NCBI GenBank assembly: GCA_000715685.1
Contig: KL569403.1
Coordinates: forward strand, 464 to 12,469
DNA length: 12,006 nt
Origin: Streptomyces lilacinus
GTDB taxonomy: Bacteria > Actinomycetota > Actinomycetes > Streptomycetales > Streptomycetaceae
Direction of reading: 5' to 3'
Program-made: the position numbers and the translations under genes
The notes under the pieces: model-generated
Databases searched by the model: none
Told to the model about the DNA's origin: nothing
The model's input: the letters and a program-made list of their open reading frames with translations, nothing else
Part shown: positions 6,326-12,006 of the stretch, piece after piece
Numbering within the stretch: the stretch's first letter is position 1
Layout of the letters: each line of letters starts with the position of its first letter

Positions 6326-6906
6326 CCTAGCCGTCGCCCGATGTGTATAAGAGACAGCTCGCGGTCGACACCGGCCAGCAGGTCCACCACCGGACCGCGC
6401 CCCGGGACCTCCGCCTCCGGATCCACGTCGTGCCACGGCACGAGCACGAAGGCCCGCTCGTGGGCGCGCGGATGCGGCAGCGTCAGCAGGGGGTCGTCGG
6501 AGACGACGTCCTGATAGGCGACGATATCGACATCCAGCGTGCGCGGCCCCCAACGCTCGTCCCGCACCCGCTCGAAAGCCTCCTCGATCGCGTGCCCGCG
6601 CTCGAGCAGGGAGTCCGGCGGCAGGGTGGTCTTCACCAGCACCACGGCGTTGAAGTACGACGGCTGGGAGCCGGGCTCGACGCCCCACGGCTCGGTCTCG
6701 TAGACCGGGGAAACGGCCTTGACCCGCAGGCCCGGCGTGTCCTCCAGCGCGTCGATCGCGCCCTGCAGCGTCTCCAGGCGGTTGCCCAGGTTGCTGCCGA
6801 TCGAGATGACGGCTCGCTTGGGATTGCTCAACGTGACATCCGCGGCGTCCACCTGTTCCACCACGGAGGCGGGCACCGGCTGCACGGTCGGGTCGCTGCT
6901 GCTCAT
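6322..6906 (-). CDS. folK: 2-amino-4-hydroxy-6-hydroxymethyldihydropteridine pyrophosphokinase, 3' end disturbed by adapter sequence
   Basis: FolK transfers pyrophosphate from ATP to 6-hydroxymethyl-7,8-dihydropterin, giving the substrate of FolP. Motifs in order: SIGSNLGNR (35-43), VSPVYETEPWG (65-75), FNAVV (85-89), then the ATP and Mg2+ region RWGPRTLDVDIVAY (118-131) with Asp125 and Asp127 as the metal ligands, and LPHPRAHERAFVLVPW (143-158). All catalytic parts are present. The ATG at 6906 overlaps the folB stop as ATGA. Residues 184-189 (LSLIHI) are encoded by the synthetic Tn5 mosaic end, and the last five (GRRLG) lie beyond it. The natural C-terminus is therefore unknown: native codons may be missing or merely interrupted. 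The 18 adapter bases happen to keep the frame, so a gene caller would report a whole gene of 194 residues. Confidence 0.88.
   Translation of the reverse strand: MSSSDPTVQPVPASVVEQVDAADVTLSNPKRAVISIGSNLGNRLETLQGAIDALEDTPGLRVKAVSPVYETEPWGVEPGSQPSYFNAVVLVKTTLPPDSLLERGHAIEEAFERVRDERWGPRTLDVDIVAYQDVVSDDPLLTLPHPRAHERAFVLVPWHDVDPEAEVPGRGPVVDLLAGVDRELSLIHIGRRLG
6340..6357 (+). other. Tn5 mosaic-end (Nextera adapter) remnant, assembly artefact
   Basis: The plus strand reads GATGTGTATAAGAGACAG, identical to 18 of the 19 bases of the synthetic mosaic end; only the first A is replaced by C (6339). The run is AT-rich in a very GC-rich setting. Natural IS50 ends differ from this hybrid sequence, no transposase gene is near, and a single end stands alone. 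Translated, it gives the tell-tale adapter peptides (LSLIHI on one strand, MYKRQ or MCIRDS on the other). I read it as untrimmed adapter in a contig join. Confidence 0.95.
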
Positions 6907-7262
6907 ACTCGGCTCCGGGTGATCGTGATCGTCACATCGTCGAAGGGAACGGTGATCGGGGCGTCCGGCTTGTGCACCACGACCTCGACCTCGCGCACCG
7001 GCTCGTGCTCGAGGCACGACGCGGCGATGCGCTCGGCCAGGGTCTCGATGAGGTCGACGGGCTCGCCCTCCACGATGCCCACGACCTCCTCGGCCACGAT
7101 GCCGTAGTGCACGGTCTTCGTGAGGTCGTCCTCGGCCGCGGCGGGCCGGGTGTCCAGGCTCAGCACCAGGTCCACGATGAAGGTCTGACCCTCCTCGCGC
7201 TCCCGGGGGAACACCCCGTGGTGCCCGCGAGCCTTCAGGCCGCGCAGCGCGACACGATCCAC
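6903..7262 (-). CDS. folB: Dihydroneopterin aldolase
   Basis: FolB cleaves 7,8-dihydroneopterin to 6-hydroxymethyl-7,8-dihydropterin and glycolaldehyde in the cytoplasm, directly before FolK. The 119-residue length is typical for this octameric T-fold enzyme. Visible motifs are RGHHGVFPRERE (12-23), HYG (52-54), the pterin-binding LIETLAERIA (71-80, with Glu73) and VHKPDAPI (96-103), whose Lys98 is the expected catalytic lysine. I place the start at the GTG at 7262 (MDRVALRGLK) because GGAG at 7271-7274 lies eight bases before it; the GTG at 7271, three codons upstream, overlaps that site. The stop overlaps the folK ATG (ATGA), so the two successive enzymes are coupled. The 292 bp before it suggest it may have its own promoter. 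Confidence 0.92.
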   Translation of the reverse strand: MDRVALRGLKARGHHGVFPREREEGQTFIVDLVLSLDTRPAAAEDDLTKTVHYGIVAEEVVGIVEGEPVDLIETLAERIAASCLEHEPVREVEVVVHKPDAPITVPFDDVTITITRSRV

Positions 7263-7554
7263 ACGAATCACTCCTGCTGGTCGTCGGTACGGGCGCGCCC
7301 CCGGCCGGTCCGGGCCGGTCGAGGCCGGGTGCCCGCCATCGAATCTACCTGCGAGCACCGACAGCGCCGGTCCTCGGGTGCTATGGACAAGGCGCTTCCC
7401 CCGTGCTAGCCGGCACCGGCCGACACCCACCGCGCCTACCCGCGGATCCGCGCGCCCACTCCGCTCCCGGCCCGGCCCCGACCCGTGTCGTGCCTGTTCA
7501 CCGAGGGGTCTCTACCCCTCGCCCCGCCGTCTCGTACGACTCGCGGGCCCGTCG
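7263..7554 (-). other. 292-bp spacer upstream of folB
   Basis: I see no gene here; the frames that cross it are not protein-like. It contains the folB ribosome site (7271-7274), a TAGATT on the minus strand (7342-7347) that could be a -10 box about 80 bp before folB but lacks a clear -35 partner, and a perfect 7-bp hairpin near the NTF2-like stop (listed separately). Together these suggest that folB-folK-DUF3180 may be transcribed separately from folP, but the promoter evidence is weak. Confidence 0.4.
7502..7521 (-). terminator. Short hairpin after the NTF2-like gene
   Basis: CGAGGGG (7502-7508) and CCCCTCG (7515-7521) pair perfectly around a six-base loop, 33 bp after the NTF2-like stop. 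No T-run follows on the minus strand. It may be a weak terminator or an attenuating hairpin between the two halves of the folate cluster. Confidence 0.35.
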
Positions 7555-8058
7555 TCACCCGGTCGGCTCAGCCGGCCCGGCCCCGCCGTCCGCCCCGGAA
7601 GCGTTGCCTTCGTCACCCTCCTCGTCCTCGCGGCCCGCGAGGACCGGCGAGCCGTGGTGGGACCACACCTTCCACTCCTCGCCCGAGCGCCGGAAGACGT
7701 TGGTGGCCACGACCAGCTGGCCCACCAGCGGGCCCAGCTCGCCCTCGTTCTCCGCGGGGGCGCCGCTGAGGATGTTCTCCGTACAGGTCACGAGCGCGGT
7801 GTCGCCGGTGACGGAGACCTCCACGTCGGTCAGGAAGAACTGGATGTAGTCCGTGCTCGCCATGATCAGGGCGTACGAGCGCAGGACCTCGCCACGCCCG
7901 CGCAGCACCGGCCACCCGGGGTGGACGCACGAGACCTCGGTGCCGGGCTCGTTCAGCCAGAGCCGGTCCATGGCGGCGGTGTCGCCGCGCTCCACCGCCT
8001 CGTAGAGGGCGGTGTTGGCCAGCTCGACCCGCTCGCCGTCCGTACGGGCGGCGCTCAC
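7555..8058 (-). CDS. NTF2-like (SnoaL/DUF4440 type) protein embedded in the folate cluster
   Basis: This 167-residue protein has the cone-shaped NTF2-like fold pattern: an N-terminal helix region (ELANTALYEAVERGD, 12-26), a strand with SCVHPGWP (43-50), and the closing strands NVFRRSGEEWKVWSHHGSPV (120-139). The tail from 143 is acidic, then Gly/Ala-rich and probably disordered. The family includes enzymes and ligand-binding proteins, so function cannot be assigned. The GTG start at 8058 overlaps the folP stop as GTGA, so it is almost certainly made together with FolP. That coupling hints at a role in or near pterin metabolism, which is inference. No defect is seen. Confidence 0.8.
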   Translation of the reverse strand: MSAARTDGERVELANTALYEAVERGDTAAMDRLWLNEPGTEVSCVHPGWPVLRGRGEVLRSYALIMASTDYIQFFLTDVEVSVTGDTALVTCTENILSGAPAENEGELGPLVGQLVVATNVFRRSGEEWKVWSHHGSPVLAGREDEEGDEGNASGADGGAGPAEPTG

Positions 8059-8948
8059 TCGCCCGCCCCCGCGGCACCCGCTGCCGAGAAGTCCTCGACC
8101 GCCCGCACCACCCGCACCGCGTCCGCGCTCGCCCGCACCTCGTGCACCCGGACGGCCCAGGCGCCCTCGCGGGCGGCGAGGGCCGAGACGGCGGCGGTGG
8201 CGGCGTCCCGCTCGCGGGCCGGCGGCGGATCGGCGTCGGGGCCGGCCAGCACCCGGCCCAGGAAGCGCTTGCGGGACGCGGCGACCAGCATCGGCAGCTC
8301 CAGCTCCCGGCGGAGCCGGCCCAGCCCGGCGACGAGGGCCAGGTCGTGCTCGGCGTTCTTGGCGAAGCCCAGGCCGGGGTCGACCACGAGGCGCCCGGGG
8401 TCGATGCCGCCCCCGACCACCGCGTCGAGCCGCTGCCGCAGCTCGCCGAGGACCTCGCCGACGACATCGGGCCCGTAGACCGCCCGGCTGTTCATGTCGG
8501 CGCTGAAGCCGCGCCAGTGCATCACCACGAACGGCACCCCGGCCGCGGCGACCGCGGGCACCATCGCCGGGTCGGCGAGGCCCCCGCTCACGTCGTTGAC
8601 CAGCGCCGCGCCCGCCTCGACGGCGGCCTCGGCGACGGCGGCGCGCATGGTGTCGACCGAGACGACCACGCCCCCGCCGACGAGCTCCCGGACCACCGGG
8701 ATCACCCGGCGCAGCTCCTCGTCCTCGTCGATCCGCGTCGCGCCCGGGCGGGTGGACTCGCCGCCCACGTCGACGAGGTCGGCGCCGGCGGCGGCGAGCT
8801 CCAGGCCGCGCTTGACCGCCAGGGCGGTGTCGAACCAGCGACCGCCGTCCGAGAACGAGTCAGGGGTGACGTTCACCACGCCCATCACCGCACAGCGGTC
8901 CCACTCGGGCAGTCCGACCGGCCCCACACGGCCGCGCAACGTACTCAT
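8055..8948 (-). CDS. folP: Dihydropteroate synthase
   Basis: FolP joins 6-hydroxymethyl-dihydropterin pyrophosphate to p-aminobenzoate, giving dihydropteroate; it is the sulfonamide target. The 297 residues form the usual TIM barrel with every signature: MGVVNVTPDSFSDGG (22-36), DVGGESTRPGA (60-70), SVDT (97-100), NDVSGG (118-123), VVDPGLGFAK (188-197), SRKRFLG (225-231) and VRVHEV (266-271). The pyrophosphate-binding Asn26, Arg67-type and Arg/His residues are all in place, so I expect an active enzyme. I chose the ATG at 8948 because an apparent -10 box lies only seven bases before it; upstream in-frame codons to 8987 would lie inside the promoter. Its stop overlaps the NTF2-like start (GTGA). 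Confidence 0.95.
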   Translation of the reverse strand: MSTLRGRVGPVGLPEWDRCAVMGVVNVTPDSFSDGGRWFDTALAVKRGLELAAAGADLVDVGGESTRPGATRIDEDEELRRVIPVVRELVGGGVVVSVDTMRAAVAEAAVEAGAALVNDVSGGLADPAMVPAVAAAGVPFVVMHWRGFSADMNSRAVYGPDVVGEVLGELRQRLDAVVGGGIDPGRLVVDPGLGFAKNAEHDLALVAGLGRLRRELELPMLVAASRKRFLGRVLAGPDADPPPARERDAATAAVSALAAREGAWAVRVHEVRASADAVRVVRAVEDFSAAGAAGAGE

Positions 8949-8955
8949 GGCGACC

Positions 8956-8984
8956 AGCCTAGGGCGTGGGGGCGTCCGGTTCAC
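8956..8984 (-). promoter_or_regulatory. Candidate folP promoter, probably leaderless
   Basis: On the minus strand, TAGGCT (8956-8961) matches a typical Streptomyces -10 box, and GTGAAC (8979-8984) is a modest -35 box with a 17-bp spacer. Only seven bases (8949-8955) separate the -10 box from the folP ATG, so transcription would begin at or next to the start codon. No Shine-Dalgarno sequence is seen, which fits a leaderless message. Confidence 0.45.
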
Positions 8985-8990
8985 CAAAGC

Positions 8991-9031
8991 ACCGAGCCCC
9001 TCTCCGGACGGCGTCCGGAAAGGGGCTCGGT
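8991..9031 (-). terminator. Strong hairpin terminator after the DUF2156 gene
   Basis: Two 19-base arms pair at 18 of 19 positions around a GGC loop: ACCGAGCCCC and AGGGGCTCGGT at the base, CCGGAC and GTCCGG at the top. It begins 47 bp after the stop at 9079 and lies just upstream of the folP promoter, so it separates the lipid-modifying gene from the folate cluster. A short GCTTTGG follows instead of a T-run, as is usual in Streptomyces. Confidence 0.8.
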
Positions 9032-9078
9032 CAATGCTCGATCAATGCGCGATCAGCGCGGCTCGAAGCCGGCGGGCG

Positions 9079-10929
9079 TCACGCGGCCCGCGTGACCTCG
9101 CTCTGCTCGGAGAGCGACTCCTCGTCCGGGAGCTCCTGCGGCGGGGCCGGGCGGCGGCGCAGCAGGCGCGGCAGCTCGAGGAAGCCCTCGGCCTGCATCA
9201 TCGCGAAGCCGATGCGGGGCAGGTCGCGGTTGTTGGGGAAGACCACGAAGCGCGGCTCCCAGCGCGGCCGGAACTTCTCGTTGAACTTGTACAGCGACTC
9301 GATCTGGAACCAGCGCGAGAGGAAGACCAGCACCGATCGCTGGATGCGCACGACCGGGCCGGCGCCCAGCTTGCCGCCGCGCTCCAGGGCGGAGCGGAAG
9401 AACGCGAAGTTCAGCGACAGACGCTTGATCTTGAGCTCGGGCGCGGCCTGCAGGAAGGCGACGATCAGGAGCTCGTTCATGCCCGGGTCCGCGCTGCGGT
9501 CGCGGCGCATGAGCTCCAGCGAGCTGCCGTCCGGGCCCCACGGCACGTAGTGCTGCATGGCGCGGAGGTCGCCGAACGGGCAGTCCTCGCCCTCCTCCGG
9601 GTCCTTGTGGGCGGTCGCGATGATGGCGTCCAGGTCCTTGGGGTCGCCGATGCGGCCGAGCGCCATGGAGAAGCCGCGCTCGTCCTCGGTGTCGCGCCAG
9701 GCGTTGGCGGCCTTCTGGACGGCCTCGAGCTCCTCGGGGCCCAGGTCGCCGACGCGGCGGACCTTGGTGCTGTAGCCGTTGCGCTCGATGCGCTTGACCA
9801 TCTGGCGGACGTTGCGCATGGAACGGCCGGTCAGGGAGAAGTCGGCGACCTCGACGATGGCCTCGTCGCCCATCTCGAGGGCGTCGAGCCCGGTCTCGCG
9901 GGTCCACACCTCGCCGCCGGTCTCGCTGCAGCCGGCGACGGCGGGCGTCCAGGAGTGGCGCTTGGCCAGCTCCATGAACTGCTCGATGGCGCCGGGCCAC
10001 GCCTCGACGTCACCGATCGGGTCACCACTGGCGAGCATCACGCCGGAGACGACGCGGTACGAGACGGCGGCCTTGCCGGACGGCGAGAAGACGACGCTCT
10101 TGTCGCGGCGCAGCGCGAAGTGGCCGAGGGAGTCGCGGGCGCCGTGCTTGGCCAGCAGTTCGCGCAGCCGGTCCTCGTCCTGCTCGGTGAGCAGGGGGGC
10201 CGGGTACTCGGGGCGGAAGGCCAGGTAGGCGGTGGTGCCGACGGTCAGCAGGCCGAGGGCGCCGAGGGAGTAGCCGACGACGTAGTCGGTGCCGCCGGTG
10301 TAGCGGATCGATCCTTCGAAGCCGAAGAGGCCCCAGATGACGTGCTCGATCTGCTCGAGCACCGGCGGGTCGCCGATCATCTGGTTGGCGTGCGAGCCGA
10401 CGATGACCCAGCCGAGGGCGAAGCTCAGGCCGCCCATGACGATCAGGTTGGCCAGCGCCTTCCAGCGGCTGCGCGAGTCGGGCAGGGCGTGGAAGGCCTG
10501 CCGGTGGCGCAGCAGGTAGACGAAGAGCAGCAGCGACAGGGCCGTGCCGATGTACGAGTGGCGGTAGATCAGCTGCGCGGCGGCGCCGAGGGGCAGCACG
10601 ATCACGGCGGCCCACCAGGCCCGCTTCTTCGCCCGCTTGAGGCCGTGCGCGAGCATCAGCAGCAGGAGGCCGACGATGATCGAGCCGGCCGCGGCCAGCT
10701 GGGTGACCGTGCCGGGCAGCACCTCGGCGAGGGCGTGGACCTTGCTCCAACGGAACCTGGGGATGACTCCGGCAGCGATGTCCATGAGGCCGATGAGCGC
10801 ACCGATCGTGCCTACGACGGCAGGCACACGCTCGGGCTTCGGCCCTTTGGCGATACGCGCAAGTCCCGAGAGCCACTTCGGTCCCTGCGGAACCTCATCG
10901 GACTTTTTGCCATCTACCCTGACAGACAT
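9079..10929 (-). CDS. Phosphatidylglycerol lysyl/alanyl-transferase (DUF2156, MprF C-terminal type)
   Basis: Enzymes of this family move an amino acid from aminoacyl-tRNA to phosphatidylglycerol (or a related lipid), reducing the negative charge of the membrane and raising resistance to cationic peptides. The 616 residues contain about six membrane segments (near 36-56, 74-95, 104-121, 126-140, 158-178, 216-238) followed by a cytoplasmic GNAT-like DUF2156 domain (about 250-590). Visible family stretches are MLASGDPIGD (298-307), EVADFSLTGRSMRNVRQMVKR (360-380), PDGSSLELMRRD (466-477), LSLNFAFF (504-511) and SLYKFNEKFRPRWEPRFVVFP (545-565). It lacks the C-terminal lysyl-tRNA synthetase part of mycobacterial LysX and the long flippase part of MprF, so it is a short, stand-alone synthase. 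The amino acid used cannot be read off. The ATG at 10929 follows GGGAAG. A strong hairpin ends the unit. Confidence 0.85.
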   Translation of the reverse strand: MSVRVDGKKSDEVPQGPKWLSGLARIAKGPKPERVPAVVGTIGALIGLMDIAAGVIPRFRWSKVHALAEVLPGTVTQLAAAGSIIVGLLLLMLAHGLKRAKKRAWWAAVIVLPLGAAAQLIYRHSYIGTALSLLLFVYLLRHRQAFHALPDSRSRWKALANLIVMGGLSFALGWVIVGSHANQMIGDPPVLEQIEHVIWGLFGFEGSIRYTGGTDYVVGYSLGALGLLTVGTTAYLAFRPEYPAPLLTEQDEDRLRELLAKHGARDSLGHFALRRDKSVVFSPSGKAAVSYRVVSGVMLASGDPIGDVEAWPGAIEQFMELAKRHSWTPAVAGCSETGGEVWTRETGLDALEMGDEAIVEVADFSLTGRSMRNVRQMVKRIERNGYSTKVRRVGDLGPEELEAVQKAANAWRDTEDERGFSMALGRIGDPKDLDAIIATAHKDPEEGEDCPFGDLRAMQHYVPWGPDGSSLELMRRDRSADPGMNELLIVAFLQAAPELKIKRLSLNFAFFRSALERGGKLGAGPVVRIQRSVLVFLSRWFQIESLYKFNEKFRPRWEPRFVVFPNNRDLPRIGFAMMQAEGFLELPRLLRRRPAPPQELPDEESLSEQSEVTRAA

Positions 10930-11098
10930 CTCTTCCCGTCGTCCTGTCGAGTGGGCCTACGCCGTTTGGCGGCAGCGCCCGTGCAATGTGCGCCCTGTAG
11001 GACGACGGTTTCGGGGTTGAGGTTCCACGGGGGGCCGAGCCCGGAAAGAAGTAACCATTCCGCGACTCGGCGCCGGGTCGCTCGGCAGAAAGCACCTC
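10930..11098. promoter_or_regulatory. Divergent spacer with a spaced inverted repeat
   Basis: These 169 bp separate the DUF2156 gene (leftward) from the esterase gene (rightward). CCGTCGTCCT (10936-10945) is perfectly repeated in inverted orientation as AGGACGACGG (10999-11008), with 53 bp between. The left arm overlaps the region just before the DUF2156 start codon, including its ribosome site. I could not find a convincing promoter box on either strand. Confidence 0.4.
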
Positions 11099-12006
11099 AT
11101 GGGTCTCACCAGCATGGCAGTACTGCTGCTTGCCATCGTGGCTGCGGTAGTGCTCTTCGCATTGACCATTTGGCTCTGGCCCCGACTGGGGAAGAAGAGC
11201 GTCGGGGCCGTGGCCGCCCGCGTGGGCATGATGCTGGCCACGCAGCTGACGCTGTTCGCGGCGATCGGCCTCTGGGCCAACCAGTCCTTCGGCTTCTACG
11301 GTTCCTGGGCCGACCTCTTCGGTCAGGTCAAGGACGAGGGCGTCGTCGTCGACCACAGCGCGGGCGCCAAGCGGGTGCAGGTCGTCAGCGCCCAGGCCGT
11401 CAAGGTGCCGCGGGGCAACGTGCCGCGCGTCGGCGGCAAGATCGAGAAGATCAACATCGTCGGCCCCGAGTCCAAGATCACCAGCCCGGCCTACGTCTAC
11501 CTGCCGCCGGAGTACTTTCAGCCGCAGTACGCCAACAAGACCTTTCCCGCCTCCGTCGCGCTGACCGGCTACCCGGGCACCGCCGAGGCGCTGGTCAAGG
11601 GTCTGGACTACCCGGTGCGGGCGCACAAGCTCGCCAAAGAGAAGAAGATGCAGCCCACCATCCTCGTGATGATGCGGCCGACCGTCGCCCCGCCGCGCGA
11701 CACCGAGTGCATAGACATACCCAACGGCCCCCAGACCGAGACCTTCTTCACCAAGGACCTGCGCAAGGCCATCTCGGAGCACTACCGCGTCGGCACCAAG
11801 GCCGCGAACTGGGGCATCATCGGCGACTCCACCGGCGGCTACTGCGCCCTGAAGTTCGCCATGCGCCACCCCGACTCGTACAGCGCCGCCGCCTCCCTCT
11901 CCGGCTACTACAAGGCCCCGCAGGACCCGACCACCGGTTCCCTCTTCGGCGGCAGCAAGCAGCTGGAGAAGGAGAACGACCTGCTGTGGCGGCTGAAGAA
12001 CAAGCC
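11099..12006 (+). CDS. Membrane-anchored alpha/beta-hydrolase-fold esterase, 3' partial
   Basis: The gene runs off the window end; 302 residues are visible. The N-terminus has two hydrophobic segments (about 6-28 and 36-60), so the catalytic domain should sit on one face of the membrane, most likely outside. From about 100 it resembles the esterase D/antigen 85-like family: YVYLPPEYF (132-140), a strand and oxyanion-type turn ALTGYPG (154-160), TILVMMRP (187-194), and the nucleophile elbow GDSTGGYCALKFAMRHPDSY (242-261) with Ser244. The catalytic Asp/Glu and His are beyond the end. It starts at the ATG at 11099; an ATG at 11114 is an alternative, and neither has a strong ribosome site. It is divergent from the DUF2156 lipid aminoacyl-transferase, so a lipid or aminoacyl-lipid substrate is a reasonable guess, not a demonstrated one. 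Confidence 0.8.
   Translation, partial: MGLTSMAVLLLAIVAAVVLFALTIWLWPRLGKKSVGAVAARVGMMLATQLTLFAAIGLWANQSFGFYGSWADLFGQVKDEGVVVDHSAGAKRVQVVSAQAVKVPRGNVPRVGGKIEKINIVGPESKITSPAYVYLPPEYFQPQYANKTFPASVALTGYPGTAEALVKGLDYPVRAHKLAKEKKMQPTILVMMRPTVAPPRDTECIDIPNGPQTETFFTKDLRKAISEHYRVGTKAANWGIIGDSTGGYCALKFAMRHPDSYSAAASLSGYYKAPQDPTTGSLFGGSKQLEKENDLLWRLKNK

Noticed and set aside
6340..6357. Natural transposon or IS50-type end
   Set aside because: The bases match the synthetic mosaic end, not natural IS50 ends; there is no transposase, second end or target duplication.
7263..7554. A small gene in the spacer upstream of folB
   Set aside because: No frame there shows a family motif, a good ribosome site or protein-like composition.
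10895..11869. Minus-strand open frame of 324 codons at the right end
   Set aside because: The plus-strand frame from 11099 has membrane segments and a GDSTGG nucleophile elbow; the minus frame is its shadow and also covers the divergent spacer.

Overview
The window looks like a stretch of Streptomyces (or close Streptomycetaceae) chromosome. It is very GC-rich, uses GTG as well as ATG starts, has tightly coupled gene ends (ATGA, GTGA and TGATG overlaps), and carries a gene neighbourhood typical of that group: a solitary NuoD paralogue, a folate gene cluster with a DUF3180 gene, and a DUF2156 aminoacyl-phosphatidylglycerol synthase next to a membrane esterase. It reads as ordinary core or near-core genome. 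I see no prophage, insertion sequence, tRNA, rRNA or CRISPR array, and no convincing new system.

Layout. (1) 1-990, plus strand: 3' part of a NuoD paralogue of respiratory complex I, with substitutions at two quinone-pocket positions. (2) 1017-1934, minus: a membrane-anchored coiled-coil protein of unknown function, convergent with nuoD. (3) 2033-5726: a complete ABC importer of the glycine betaine/choline (OpuC/OsmU) type. Two permeases and a lipoprotein binding protein read leftward; the CBS-domain ATPase reads rightward from a shared 132-bp divergent spacer holding a near-identical pair of 10-bp repeats. (4) 5822-8948, minus: the folate cluster, transcribed folP, NTF2-like gene, folB, folK, DUF3180 gene. 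FolB, FolK and FolP are successive or converging steps to dihydropteroate; folE is not in the window. (5) 9079-10929, minus: a DUF2156 phosphatidylglycerol lysyl/alanyl-transferase, ended by a strong hairpin. (6) 11099-12006, plus: a membrane-anchored alpha/beta-hydrolase esterase, divergent from (5) and cut by the window end.

The most striking signal is technical. An 18-base run at 6340-6357 is identical to 18 of the 19 bases of the synthetic Tn5 mosaic end used in Nextera libraries, lying in the 3' end of folK. The last 11 codons of folK as assembled are therefore unreliable. The gene order on both sides (folK then DUF3180, joined by a GTGA overlap) suggests the neighbourhood is right and only a short piece of native sequence is replaced or interrupted.

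Biological leads: the altered quinone site of the solitary NuoD, the possible synthase/esterase pair for aminoacylated lipids, the divergent control region of the betaine importer, and a likely leaderless folP promoter placed right after a terminator.
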